This document shows positions 35,501 through 50,500 of a stretch of 64,000 bases of DNA, piece by piece; the stretch's first letter is position 1; the number at the start of each line of letters is the position of its first letter. The DNA lies in the NCBI GenBank assembly GCA_009760855.2, contig WPIO01000006.1, positions 10,279,501 through 10,343,500 on the forward strand, written 5' to 3'. The position numbers and the translations under genes were made by a program. Under the pieces are notes generated by a model. That model did not search any database. It saw nothing but the letters and a program-made list of their open reading frames with translations, and was not told the origin of the DNA. The DNA is from Cristatella mucedo (Eukaryota > Bryozoa > Phylactolaemata > Cristatellidae).

Positions 35501-38500
35501 TCTTTGCTTCTAACTGAGAAAATTTTTTGAGGCAATCTAGCCAATCCTAAGACCTTATATATGCTTTTAAATACACACAGTAAACATATTTTCAAAGAGT
35601 TCACAGTAAATATCACACGTTGCTTGAAAACGTACTAGTGAAATGAGACTCCCCAACGTTTTTTAGCATGCCAAAAAGGGTTAAAAAAGGCAAGCCGACG
35701 ACTGGGAGAAAAACTGACAAGATAACTACTGACAGAAGGCTCTACACAAAACGTTTTCTTGTACTCTTTTTGTAAACTATCCTCTTTGGGCATATCATGA
35801 AAAGCAATACCACCATGCACACTCATAAGTGAGAGAAAGAGTAATAACAATAATACTTTGATATATATCACGCTCAGAGAACTCAATCTCTTTCTAGGCG
35901 CTTTACATTTGCTGCAACGGAAGCATAATCAAATGGTTAGTGGTAGCATGCTCAATAAACAACAAGAATAACATGGTTAGGAGTGACATGCACAGGGTCA
36001 GCATGGAAGTAAGGTTAGTGGCAGCATGCAGTGTCAGCACACATAAGCACATAAAAGGACAAATCACAGGGACCCAATAAATTCTTTCATACATTGATGC
36101 GTTTTAAGTTCTTTATAAGTGTGGTCAAGTCAGGAGATGTCGTGACACATGTTGGGAGTAAGTTCCAGGCTTTGGGAGCATACACACTAAAGGCATGGTC
36201 TCAGAAGGATTTGATGTACGAGGTATAGGTAAACAATAAGATTCCGAAAACCTGGTGGTACGATGCTTAGCCTGGTGGGGGAGAAGATGTGATAGGCTGG
36301 AGCAAAAAAAATTAAGGGACCTAAAAGTGAGCGACAAAACCTTGGAGTCGATACGTTGCTTGACTGGAAGCCTGCAGGATGGCGAGAAGTGGTGTGATGT
36401 GGCAACTGCGACACTCACGACAGACAAGCCTAGCTGCAGAGTTTTGCACCAGCTGTGAGCGCCTGATTGCTAGGGCCGGTAGACCAGCAAGCAGTGAGTT
36501 ACAGAAGTCAATACAAGATGTCACAAATGCATGGACCAATTTAGATGTGGTCTGCCTGTTTAAACAAGCCCGAATGTTTAGCAACGTTATGTGGCGAAAA
36601 GTAGGCAGACTTGACTGTGGTGCTGATGAGGTCATCTAATGAAAGGTCACTTTGAAACAGGACACACAGATTTCGTGCAGATTCAACAGGAGATATGCTG
36701 ACAGCCAATTTTGAGCATCAACCTTTCCAATTTCTAAATCACACTTGGTTTGCCCATAGCTAGGAAGTTGGTTTTACCCTCATTCAGTTTAAGAAAGTTT
36801 GCTCCCAGCCATGTGCGGATTTCATCAATACATGCAGCAAGAGAGTTGAGATAATTCGACGTGCTGGAAGGCTCGTAGGGATCAAAGAAGAGGTACAACT
36901 GAGTGTCATCTGCATAGAAGTGAAAGCCTAGATTGTAATACGAGACACTTAAGCTCTGAGCCTTTTATCCATCTCACCCCAAACATTCCACTCAATGGGT
37001 TTCAGGTCTGTAGATTGACTCGACCACTCGGTTAGTGTAATGGTCATAAACTAAATTCAACAATGTAGCAAAAAATATAACATTAAGAAGCTTTTCAAAA
37101 GTAATAGTGCACTACTTACCAAGATTCTTTGCAGTTTTGTTTCGTGAGTTTTGCTGGTAGAGTGACCAGTACTAGGACGCTTTCCACGTTTTGAGCAGCT
37201 TCGACTGAGAAGCACAGCAGAGCTGCTCCAGGGACCACCTCGACCAGTCGGGGTGGCAGTGACTTGACTATCAAGCTGACACACCCCGGTAGTAACATGT
37301 AGCTGAGGTCGCACGACTGTCTGCATTCCAAGGAACGAAGAGCAGCGACTCAGCACGGCTGGGCCTTCACCTTCATCTGTAGAGCTCTCGTCAGCAAGAG
37401 CTATGATGTCACTATCCTTGTCTATATTAGGTGGCTGCTGCCTCGGAGTAATGCTTGGAGTCCGCTGGCGTTCCGCCAGCTTAGCAGATAACCGTCTTGC
37501 CACTGACTGCCCCAACACGGAGGTGACATATGGTTTTGCTGGATAATCCCTCTTGTCATGTAGCTCTTGCAAACATGCAGCACATGCCTGTTCCAAATCC
37601 ATCAGCCGCTGTCTCTGGGAAGCAATAGCTGATCCCTTGGAGGGCGACTCGGATCCTTTAGGCGACTCGAATCCTTTGGAAGGGGACTCGAATCCTTTGG
37701 ATTGGGGTGACTGGGGTGGACTGCTCACTGCTGGTGGCGACGGGCTGGCTCTTGACAAGTCAGGTGTGATCAAGCCTTTTTTAAACTTCTTGGTGGCCTA
37801 AAAAAATCACCATTTAGCTAGCCAGCTCAGTGTTGACATGCATGTCATTAAACGTCCTTAAACTTTATATTCTGAAACTATGGACATGCATGGCACACAT
37901 TATCCAACCGAAATCAGAAATGAAGTACTGCAGTGGTTACAAGTAGAGTGAACTCACACCTAAAATTTCACTTTGATCCGTTAAGTGTTGGTAGAGTTAT
38001 GAAATTTACAAGGGACAGAGCTACACTGTAAATGAAGCTGTTTAAATGTCACTAGACTGTGGAACTCGCTTCCACAATTCTTACGCAACGACATCTACTC
38101 TCCAACTGCCGACTATGGCACATCTTTTTCAGCGGTCCTGAACTGCTACTTCTATGCTACTCACTACTTCAACTGCTCTCCTGACTCTGCTATGCTTCCC
38201 ACTTTCTCTTTGTTGCGTGAGACGAAGTCTGTTGGCTACCGAATGCATACCGAAAGCCGCTTAGGCTGTGAGTGCGCTATACAAAACTCTCCTGTGTAAC
38301 ACCCACATGGTCTTTATGACTTTGTGGAGTTACTGAGGGAGATACATTACATTACTAGCATATACCCCAACAAGCTGCAAACATGTACCCTGACGTACCA
38401 AGGCTTACAAGTCGGGATACAAATCGTACATTACGTGATGCACAGGTCGGTAAATTTGTTATTTGTAGATATATTGCTTCCGATTCACTTCTGGGTTAGG

Positions 38501-41500
38501 CTTGATTTGTCTAATCGTTTTTAATGCTTTCCTTTTATGTGAATATCATCAAAACTTAAATCCTATTTCTAACATGTTTGTCTTTTGGAAGGTACCATAA
38601 ACGATTATTTAATTGTCGACCAATCATATTCGTATTTTTCGACATTTAACTTGTGAAAATCTGCAGTTGGTGAACTTAAGGGATGCTCAATTTTCATACA
38701 TACATATTAAGATATAAAACCCACTACTAAAAGCTCATGAAGCATCCCAGTATGAGTGGGAGGCACAAAGACACGCCACCCAGCTACTGCACATACTGAC
38801 AACGATTCTCACCTTGAATTAGCTACATTACTTCTTTATGCTTTGAAAGAGCTAAAGACCTTCTGATAAACAAGGCCTATCCCAGGTCACATAATTATTG
38901 ACCTCTTTAAACGTGACAGCCACATATTATTGTCAATCCAAACTCTATCCCATATGCATTGCTGTAATTTCCATAAACAGTCCTGCGGTGACTAAAGAAA
39001 TTCAGCAACAGCTTAAGAATTCTAGCCCAATGTCAAATATTTGCCTGCACCCTTAGCTAGTGCAATACAAAAGCTCAGTACTAAGTACTAGAACTATCCT
39101 TCTCAATTAAGGTTACAGAGGATATTAAAGATCTTCATTTGATTAATTTGCTGAAAACATTTTCTCGACAAAAATTCTGGTAGAAGCCTTATCTTTCATA
39201 AGCACATTGTAATTACACGTACAAATATCTGTCTAACCCTGAATGAATAACAGACAAAGCTGTTCCATACTACAGCTGTTCTTGAAAAAAGCCATAATCG
39301 TCATTCAAGAACGGCTGGGTTAGCAATGAACACCATATATACTCCAAAATAAAACTGGGTCTTACATCAAGTTTTGTGCCAGAAGACACATCAGGGCTAA
39401 TTTTCAAAGGATCTTATTTTTTCATGTAGAAAAATCAACATTTATTCATGTACAACAATCTATATTTATCCAGTTATTCAAATAAATGAATCTACACCCA
39501 GTCATGTACAATATAATCTAAATTTATCCGAATAGTCAGTCATGTTATTTTATAGAGCATCGTCATTAACATCAAAACTCCGAAATTCTAGTTAGAATTT
39601 CTTGCGAACCCAATTATCGTAGGACCACTGGCCCCAATCTCTTATGTCCAGCAATAGAGCTCTCCTTAAATGAGGTCTTCTTGTCCATGTAGCCTGCTCG
39701 TAGTGTATTGATAACACTGCTGTCAGTGATTATATTCTATTCACCCAAGTCACCACCTCTTTCATGCTAAGCTTCCAAGTTTACACGCTGATTTCTCTCG
39801 ATTCTATTTTTAATGTAGTCACCGATTTCGATATGCAAATGGTCATTGGATGGTTTGTTTATTGCAATATCAATAGTCTAGAAATAGACAGTCACACATG
39901 CAGGAATAATTTTTGTTTAGCTATTCTTCTCTCTTCAGGAAATTTTACAGCACTCTTTAGCAGTGAGAGCTTGCTGAATCGATTAGCAGACCTCTTTGGT
40001 CACCTCGTAAAACAAGTAGCAGCATTAAGTCAACCGACTTCCTTATAACCGCTTAAAAGCACCAGGCCTTTTCTGTTTCCAGAACGTAAATGCCAAATCG
40101 TGTTCAATCTGATCTCTCTTGCCATTAGTGATAATTAGAGGTTGGTTTTTCTTTCATTCAAGACGAATTGCCAAAATACCGGTGTTACACGCGCACTTTG
40201 TAACTAGTGGAAGGAATGTAGATTGAGGCACCCCTTGGATAAATTGTCATTTGAGATCCCAGGTTCATAAGCACTGCCGATTCATTCACATGATTCATGT
40301 TGAGTTTGTATTCAGAAAAGTATATGCACCAACAAAGAATTTGAATGCAACTGCACGTTTAATAACTTCTCATCTTCCAGCTTAAAAATTGTTGCCGGTC
40401 TTCCTAGAAACCGTTCATTTTGCTGAAGGGAGCTATCCAGCCAGAGTTGCGATGCTTTGAATTCTTCTGGAGATATTTCTAACTGTGGTTCCATTGCAAA
40501 GGCAAATGCTTGTATATCAGCAACGTGCACAAATAAAGCCTCTGCTCTCCTGTTGGCAATCCATTGACAGACGTCTTTCAACTCAAAAGATAAAGGTTGC
40601 CGACCTGATCCACACTTTTGCTTCTAAGCATTTGTCTCGTCCACCTGTTGACTGAGGTTATCACACTCTGCTCGCCATTTTTGGACCATTTGGAGATACT
40701 CTTCTCTTTGCAGAAAGGCGTAAGATTACTGCCCCAGAGTCCTCCACGATTCCTTTCTTGTACTCGACTGAATAACTCTTTTGTTTTGCCCTTACCTTGC
40801 CTGGGGGTCAACATATTGTTCCCTTTAAATCTACAATTAAATTAAGTGTTAACCCAATGTGACTTGGGCCAAGTTTAATATTAATTGCCCTATTCGTTTG
40901 GTATCTATGCATTTCTTTATGCAAATGCCCGGGTGATAACCCACATTGCTTACTTCCCCCTTGGAGAAATCTCTATTCAGGTACTTAACAATTCACGGTA
41001 AGAGAGTCAATATCCATGGGTTAGTGACTTGTAAGGTAACAAGCATACGAAAGCAAACAAGTATCATGCTTAGGTCAGCATGCTAAAGCAAAAATGATGA
41101 CATTCATGGCTACCCTCTACAACTCCTCTGGCAAGTAACATGCACTGAATCATGAGCAGATATGCATGCAAACCAAATCGGAACAGAAAAAGATAAGTTC
41201 GCAACGGCGAAGGGAAGGCTGACCATAGTAGATGCACCGTAAGCTGAGACTTAAATTATGCAAGGTCATCACGGGTAAAGACCGAAAGAGAATTTTAGAC
41301 TTTCGGTGCAAACGAGCTGAAGGCTCGCACAATCACAAAAATATTTCAATTTAGCGTGAGTGATGGCAAAACGACTAGATGCTGAGGACTGGGTGGAACA
41401 AGAGCATACTGGAAGGGCAAGGAGGTCGGATAGACAGGCTGATACAAGCGAATAAAGCAACCTGGAAGTCAGACGAAAGATTTCAAAATCGATTCGATAC

Positions 41501-44500
41501 TTGACAGGGAGCTAATGAAGCTCAGACAGAAGTGGTGCGATGTGGTAGCTGACAGACTAGACAAGGTGCTGAGTTTTGCAATGAGGTAAGCCAACAAATA
41601 TGGACAAAACCGTTGAACTTACAGAGATGCCCCCTCTTTTTTAAATCTTGATGCATTTTCATAAGCAAGCAATGACAAAGAAAAAATGCGATTTCTTTCG
41701 TGCAAGAGATAGTGCAAGATAATAACGATATTTTGGCATGTATTCTTTCCTGGTATTTGGCTGGAGCAATAGCACGACGAAAAGAGGTACTTGGAATGAG
41801 GGAAGGCTATGTGAGGTATAATCTGGCTAAGTAAACTGAAAAGGCCTTTATGGCAAACAGACACTGCCTAGGTCACCAGAACATGACTGAGTTGCAAGGA
41901 CAGTCTGCTGAAGATGGATGGCTGCAATATGCGATAGGAAGGCGAGCTTGATCACGAAAGTGCAGTTGCTGAAAGCTGCTACAGAGGTCACTAATTAGCA
42001 AGCCAACGGTGGACCATTGACTTGTGAACATTTTCCGCAGAGAAAACAAGAATACACACTGTCCAAGTAAGCAGCAGAAAGGCGAAATGCTGCTATGGGT
42101 CAATTGGCACGCCCAGAGTATTCCTGATAAGTCGTGTCCGGTTTATTAGACAGATGACGACGAAAGGAAATAGACTCTTACGTAAAAATAAACATTAGGT
42201 TAAAGTAAGCCAAAGAAAAGATGAGGAATACAGAGATGAAACCTAAAGCACACTGTGAAGTGTGGCAGTGGCAGGATAATGGTTTGGGTCTATTTCCGGT
42301 TAAGGTATTGGAACACAGAATCATATCCCTGGAACTATTGAACAGAAAGTTATATCAGTATGCCGCAAAACGGGCATTTTATATGTCCGTCGACTACTGC
42401 TGGGCGACTGCTTTATGCATCAGCAGAATAACGAGCCAATCGTTTCATAACTATATTACTGGCCTGTACAAATACTCACGGCCGTGAGTCCAACACTTAC
42501 TCGAATAGTGTCCGACATGTTGCTGAGGCTACTAGAGGGGATAGACCGCTTTACACCTCTAGCAGCACTGGATGGCAACTGGTAGTTTTCTCCGTGAGCA
42601 ATTTTTCCTAGCTGTTTGCATTCAGCTTCAATTTTTTGCAGATCATCGCCATATTTCTTAAGAAGATCTTGCACCTTCATTCGCTAAAAAAACCCAGCAT
42701 CGATAACAGTCGTGGGATACATAGGTTAACAACAAGCTAAGAACATATAAGCAGATTTCATATTTACTATGAGTGTGCACTGATTACGAACATACATCTG
42801 CCAGTAGACGCAACAGGTGCTGCTTTGAGATTGTTGCGACACGATCAGCATGGACAAGTTGTTCACGAAGTTTGTCAGCTCGCGCTCGAGCTGTCTTGAC
42901 CGACTGACTCCTGGAGCTAATCTGGTCTGCAAATTCGGAGAGTGTTGACTGAGTGGTATCGACTTGAACTCTACAATGTAAGATTTTTCAAATGAACATT
43001 CTGACATCAGGTAAAGGGAATGCTGCTCACAAGCTATTGACATTTGCACAAGCAGATATTCGGCGGTCAAGGAGAGCGCTCAGCAAATACTATCACCTTT
43101 ATGCTAGGCAATCACAAGAATCACTCGAATTAGGCATTAACAAGCCAACACATGCATGCAGGCTTCAGCACGTGCACAACTCCACATAGATGCGAAAAAT
43201 AGTTGCTTGCCAAAGCCATTAGGCATAACAAAGTCAACTGACTATTGTACTTTAGCCACCAGGTGAAACTGTGACCTTCAATTAGTTGGCATGGCTAGGC
43301 GATGAGAATGTATTAATCCTAGATTCACACCTTAACACTATGTCGAAACAGAAAGCCTAATACATGCATGCACTTGCTATTAACTAGATAAAAAGGCTCA
43401 AAAGTTGCTACAAAAAAGCAAAAGCCAGTGACAGCAGAAGTATAAAAAAGTGTGATTTTGCTACGTTACAAACCGAGACAGAAGCCTTCCTGGTGACGGT
43501 GGGGGAGAGTATAATGTGTTCATCAGTGCTCCTTTCTATTAATAGCGTGACTAAATTGAGCACGAGCCTTAATAAAACAGTAAATAGAGTCCATATAAGT
43601 AAAGAACAAAAGTTGTTGGAGAAGGTCCACAAAACTACTAGACTCAGAACACATTACAACTGAAAGAACTTTACAGAGCTAATTGAGGATGCAAAGACGA
43701 GCTACCTGAAGTACACGCTTCAAGGTGTACAACAAGGTCATGCCTGATGCCTATAACATGCAAATTGACAAAGATACAGCTAGAAACTACAGCAGTCAAG
43801 CAAGTAGAAGTAAAGCAAGAGGGTTAGATTAGATGAGACAGATCAGATAAAAAAGAAAGAAAGAGCACCCACAGCCCAACAGCAGAGGCAAACAGGAAAA
43901 CAAAGCTCCCAAATTAAGCACATTATAAAATTTCACGTGTGTGAGCCAAAGCCATATCATAACATCAACTGTCAGCACAGCCCGGGTCCAGGCACTACAA
44001 GATTACCAACCTTTTCTCACTCATGCGAATAAGGGCCTCTTTGAGCTTCAATCCTGCAAGTTCCTTTTCTTCTGTTCGTTTTTCATTCTCTAGCTCCCGC
44101 TTCTAATAAATAAAATTCTGATTATCGAGTGAATAAACACATCAAAATTAGACCTTGAGAAATATGCCAATCAATTAATTAACACACTCAAACATGCAAT
44201 TCGAACACTTCTTGAACTCGCCTTCTAATGCTAGAGCTAGCTGATTTGGTAAAATGCACACAAAGTGACACGCAAAACAACGCCAGGAGAATTACTCACC
44301 GATCTCAATGCAAGCTCTCGTTTCTTCAACTCTGCCTTGAGCTTGCTATACTCGGCTTGCTTATCAGTTGGCAGACCATCTACAGCAACCTTTGAACCAA
44401 CCGTGCTCTGCTTTTGCTACAACGCATGACCCCAACAATGTTCGCAATGGGCCAGACTGTTTAGACCAACAGGCTAATCTATTTGACTAGAGCTTTGGTA

Positions 44501-47500
44501 GGGAAAAATGCCCAGCATGCAGCAAACGGGTCGAAATAAATTAATCTGCTCTAATTATGGATATCTCAATTACGATCAAAATTCACCAGCTGCATAGAAC
44601 AGGCAGGCACCATATACTAACGCTAAGAGCAGCGACAGAAACACACCACGGTTGTATATTTACCGAATTTCCTATATTCCCTCTATACTGAAAGAGGTGT
44701 AAGTAAGAAAAAAGAATAAACCAGAACTGGCTTCAACCGGCACTACGTTATCCCGACTTGATATTTTAACCGATGCTAAAAACAGCACACATTGCTCATA
44801 GCATTTGCTATTATGTATTACATTTTCCTCGATGTTTTCTTCAAACTGCAATAAATCAACAAAATTTCGAAGGATAGTGACGAATAGATAAAATGAATGG
44901 GTATGTAGACATAGGTCGCCAATACCATGCTTTGTTGCGACACTTATGGGAATACAACGATGGTACAGCAACAATGGGTGTCGTTCAAAAATATCAAAAG
45001 AGATAATTCACTAATTTGCATTTGTAGCTACAACATTCACTCTCACAGTTGCAACTAAAAATTAAATTGTGCATTACATTATGAAATAGTGATCAGCAGG
45101 CTTTGACCAGCACGTTATTGAATAAACATATTTAAATGCTGAGATTATCTTTGAGTGGAATGGATACAAATGAAGACCCTAACTAGGTCAGTCAGTCAGG
45201 TGAGTCATTGTGGGTGAGCCGTGGTGCAGCTATTGAATATATGCACGGTCTTGGATTTTCAATTTGAATGATGTATGTATATCAGCGATTTTTTGGGTTC
45301 ACTTGTCTACTCATGTAATTTTGCATGTAAAGGGACGACACACAAACGGAAGTCAGTGCTAATTAAAATTAGCCGGCACTGACTAATGGAAGGATAGACC
45401 ACTTGAACCACAAAAACATTAAAACAGTAAACCCAGTAAAACATTTTGAGTTGAGCTCGTCCGATAATCACATGATCAAAAACAGTTCTTTTCCTGCCTA
45501 TGCGAAGTGCCTAGAATGTGATATAGTTCTCCCAGGGCGCTATGCAAATGTACTATTCCCACTATTTGATGTGCGACTTAAAAGCATGGAGAGCTGCCTT
45601 TAGAATATTTTTATATTGTTTCGAGTCTAGGAAGGGAAGAAGCTCCAAAAGTGTGCAGATGGGAAGTACATCTGAGGGTGCAAGAGTCGGCAAGTTATCT
45701 CGGCAGCATGCTGCATTATGCTACAAGCATGACCTTACTTGTGGAGTCGAGTTGTCCTGCTGATGTACACTACGGAATAACGTTACAGCATGCACCAGGC
45801 AAGCCTGGATTGCACTGATCCTGTGCCCTGATGAGCCACGTTTTGGGGTCAGGTCCAAATGGGTCCAAAGGCACTATTGACCTGACGGTCATAGCTATTG
45901 TGACTGTATGAACACATATAAGGGAATAGTGCACGTTTCTAAAACTTTGGTCACCCTTGCAGGAAGAATGGCAGCGCGATAGCAATATTGTAATATACCT
46001 ATTGCCATGGCCAGGATTACCCTGAAAAAAATGCCACCACCCAAAGGATCGCAGAGCTACTACAGATGAAAGATCGCTCTCCACTTCCAGCATAAGTATA
46101 TTCTTACAAAGACTATTTTCCCTTAGAGTTCGATACAAATATATTATTATTATTCATGCTGATTATACTAGCTCACTCCATTCTATTCCATTAATTTGAC
46201 TTTTTTCTAGCCGTCTGAAATCATCGGTGTGTACAAACTCAATTCTGTGGGAAGGAGCAAGCATAGTGACAGAGCTTTCCGATATTGCCATTAGAAGTCA
46301 TGCTCTGGTATACAAACAATCCGCAATTCTGCCAAAAGCAGGCTGGTGAGTGAAGGTTGCAGACAGGATGCACGTTGAAAATCTGCTAGTGTGGACCTTC
46401 TACGTCTTAGCTAGCATTTTTAGAAAAAAGGTAGGGGGCATTGCAGGATAGGACTGTTTAAACCTGGCTTTACCTATAAGCCCCAGGGCTGACTCCCCAG
46501 CACGTCTTGTGAAGTTAAGTTGTTTGGCTCTCGTCAGAACGAGCAAAAAAGATGCAAAGGGGTAGAGCCACAAAATCGTACCTGCACACAACCACTGGGT
46601 AAAAATTAAATTAAAAACATGCACAGCTTGACATGTTGCATCAGCTCCCATGAATAGTAAGCCCAAGAGCACAAAGAACAGCAAAGCATGCTCTGGCAAT
46701 GCTGTGTGAACAATATCGGAGCCTTCAGGAGTTTACAGGTTTACATGATCCAAGTTGCAGAGGAGCAGCTCGTCATTACCTCTGCATTGTGCCGCTCTTG
46801 CCTGAGGAACAGGTCGATACCACTAAGAAGTGAGTTTTTCTGAGCTGGAGCAGCAACATGAGAGGACTCTGCAGGTGCTCCACTCGTTTCAGTAACGGCA
46901 GCAGCAGTTGCGCCAACGTGAGCTGACTCATCTTCGTCCGATGAGCTGGTATCTAACGTTATGACTACCGGTTTCTGAACAGGTGCCTGTAGAACGACAT
47001 GTAATACAAAAGACCACCATTCATACGGCCATCGTTCGGTGGAGCGAGTAAGCACGATATCAAAAATACATGCAGGCACACGTGTCTCATCAGTAAAGCA
47101 TAACAGTGCAAAGCGCGTCGGCGAGCTCGGCATTCCATCGACTGCCCAAAAATAGCAGCTAGGTAGGTAGGTAGGTAGGAAGCTATGCAAAGGGACATAT
47201 CTTTGCCAGCATAGAAGGCAAGATCAGTGAGCTACTTGGCACCCTGTCCCTTCCGATGATATGGCACGAGGACTAAGATGATTGTTTTAGGGGTAAGATG
47301 GTGTCACAATATTGCTAGGACAAAGAACAAATTCCCACCAAGGGGTCTTGAGGCTCAGCATACCAGGCGGTCAAAAAACAACTTACGACTGCACGCCAGC
47401 GCTGTTGCGGTCGGCCCTGCACTGGAGCACCGGGGCCAGGCTTAGGCATGTCCACTTTAACCATGGATGGTACAATGTTCTTTGTTACCGACTAAAAAGT

Positions 47501-50500
47501 AAAAGAAGCAACGTGTCTAAACAACACGCCTAGAGAAGACAGGGGCCACCAAGAGAAGGGTCAAGAAACTGGTCAACATATATCCTCACCTCAGGCACGA
47601 CAGTGCGCCCATTCTTGGCAGCCGCTGTACATGCCAGCTGTTGCAGTCCAGTTGGTAGTGGTGCAGACAGTGAGTTAGCCGACTTGGCAATGACTGCAGC
47701 TTTGCGCCTCTCCAAGGACTTCAGGAGTTTCTGACGCATAACCACTTCCTCCTCTTCATCACTCGGACTCATGGTGTCAGGTGGAATTGCTAGACGGGCA
47801 GCTGCTGCTACTGGCGTATGCACTGTGCAGAACGGAAAGAGAGAGAGAGTGAACATAACACTAACAAACCAGTGCCAATATTGGGGAGGGGAGCATCAAG
47901 TGAATGGCAAAAATGGCAGCATTACACTATGGGCAGGCGACGTGTGTGTGTGACACCTACTGATGTTTAAGGATATCACTACGCTACAAAAAAACGCAGG
48001 TGCATCATAAAAAGGCCACTGAATAACCGTATCCATCAAGCTTAAAAATTGTCAAATACAGTGAAAACGGCCAATAGCAAACGTCGGCAGTCTTGCTATC
48101 CACTCACTATTCCAGGATTGCCACTTGCAAGAGGAGAATGGCATGAAGTCAAGATCTTACGGTGAAATACCGACTTGGCAAACCCAGCCGAGTTTGAGGT
48201 GAGCCCCTTGCATGCATGAGTATTTGGATATCGTAGCACAGCCAAAGACAATGACATTCACGTGGATCGGTAGCAAGCTAAATGTTCCATAGTCACAGCA
48301 AAGGCGCTCAGCAACGTGTCTGCCGTGAGTGAGTCCCACTCCACATTGACAGGCATAGCTATATCGAGCTTAAGATAAGTCCGCATTGACCAAGCTTTAA
48401 ATCTGAACCCAACGGATAACCGGTTGCTCAGATCCAGCACTTAAGAAGGGACCCTAGCATTTGCCATCTGGCAATGAATTCACTTGGTTCAGCCCACAAC
48501 GTGCCTGGGTACCGAACTGCTCTACATAGGAACAAAAGAAGTCCAGCATGTACCTACAAAACTGTCAAGGTCAGGAAACAAGTATCATATAAACAATGTG
48601 TTGCTTTAGATCATTTAAGAGTACCACCTAGAAAGACATACTATGCAGATGCAAATGCAGTTTGGTGACGTGAACTAGTATAAGCCCAGCTGTAATCCAG
48701 CAACCTCATGTTATGCCATGCTTTTTTCTATTGTTTACTCAGCAATATAGTCAAAAAACAATAAACAGAGTTGCCGGTCCAAGAACTTTGTGGCAAGTAT
48801 CAAGGTCAGGTTTTACAAATTCCAGCAGGCAAACAAATCCAGAGTGCTTTAGTTACTAATTATTAAAAGCATTTTTTTAGTGCTATGAAACAACTAAATC
48901 TTTTTCAAGGTTCTTCACAGTGCTAATCTTAGAATTGCTTATTACCCACCTTAATAATGTTGCAAGGTTTATATTTCGTGGCTTGCGAAATGCAGCCTCC
49001 ACTATAGCTACGTCATATTAAGAAGATAAAGGTGGAGTTTCATGAAGCAGCGCTGAACTAGTGACTCGAGGGGAACAACTAAGCGCCGAAATACAGAGGC
49101 TAGAAATTTAAAGGGGAGAGTCCAAAAAATGGGTCGAAATATAATTTTCCCCCTTTCAGGATTATGTTTCAAATGCAATCCCGATTTTTGACGATTGACA
49201 CAATTCAGGAAAAAAATGCAAAAAATAAAAAACCTTTCAAACCTCTATAAACCGGAAGTGACACACCACTTTTGTTATGAATTTCAACAAAAGTTCTAGC
49301 AGAGTTAGCTGTACCACATATTAACATATAAAAATAGCTAGTCTGTATTTTCAAAAGTTCAGTAAACAATACGAATGAATAATTAATTCATTATTATATG
49401 TGATTTGTGGTGGAGTACTCGTAAGTGAAGATCCAAGGTCGAACACCGGTACCACTTGAAATACGAGTAGAGGCTTGGCTTCCCCATTTACGACTCTTAT
49501 GTGCAAAATCAGAATTCCACAAAGAATTTAGCTGCAAGACAGTAAGAACATCGAAACGGTAAGGATATTTTGATTATGTGTAACCCGGAAGTGATATTGC
49601 TCGCCTGACAGATGTGGCGTAGTCGTTAGTATCTACATAGCCTAAGGAAGCGGCAGTAGAGATACGGATGCGGCAGTAGCGATACGCTGATACGGATGCG
49701 GCAGTTGCTATGAAGGCTGGGCTTATGAACTGGATGCATCCTTGCAAGCTTATGTCCATTTCTGTCCCTTTCGGCACCGTATCGTATTCGACGTGCTTGG
49801 AGACTTCGTCTGCCAGCTTGAGCTAAGTTTGCTATGTCTCGTCCACATCGTTCTGCTGCTCATTACGCGGATGGTGCCGTGAGTGCAGGCCGTAATGCAA
49901 CTAGTGTTAATGTGGCAGCTGGGGTGAGCAGCCTAGGGGAAGTGAGCAGATCACATCCAGTCGGCCGAACTCAGTAAACGCCGTAATAGCTGACACGCCG
50001 ACCCCTAAAACGTGCAGCCCACCCCTAAAAAGAGCCGGGTAGTCTTAAGAGATCACATTTGGCAAGGCTTTGGGGAACCGATTGTATGACCTGGAACAGC
50101 CAGCATCGTCTCTTAAGACTTACGCATGTCGTCCCAGGTGCAATTTGCACGTTTTTTATTTATTAAAGAAACCGAATTAGCGGATATAGCTAGTACACTA
50201 GTTCTACAGTGTCAGGGGCGTGACTGTCCTAATAGGTCGATGCCTTTTTATCCCGCACCCAGTAAAGAAGACGTTGAAGAAATAATAAAAGGAGATTAAA
50301 ACTACGTTAAAAGATCGAAAGATGCAAAGCAAGAGCTAGACTCGGAAGCAGTGTTTCGTTCGCGATGCACCCGGCACCTGCTGAACGTGCAAACTATATA
50401 TGTTGGACGGAGCATTGATTGGTTGCTCAGGCGAGGCAAAATGCAGGGTGAAAAAAGGGAAATGCAACTGCGAAGATGGCCAAAAGAATACAGATCCAGA

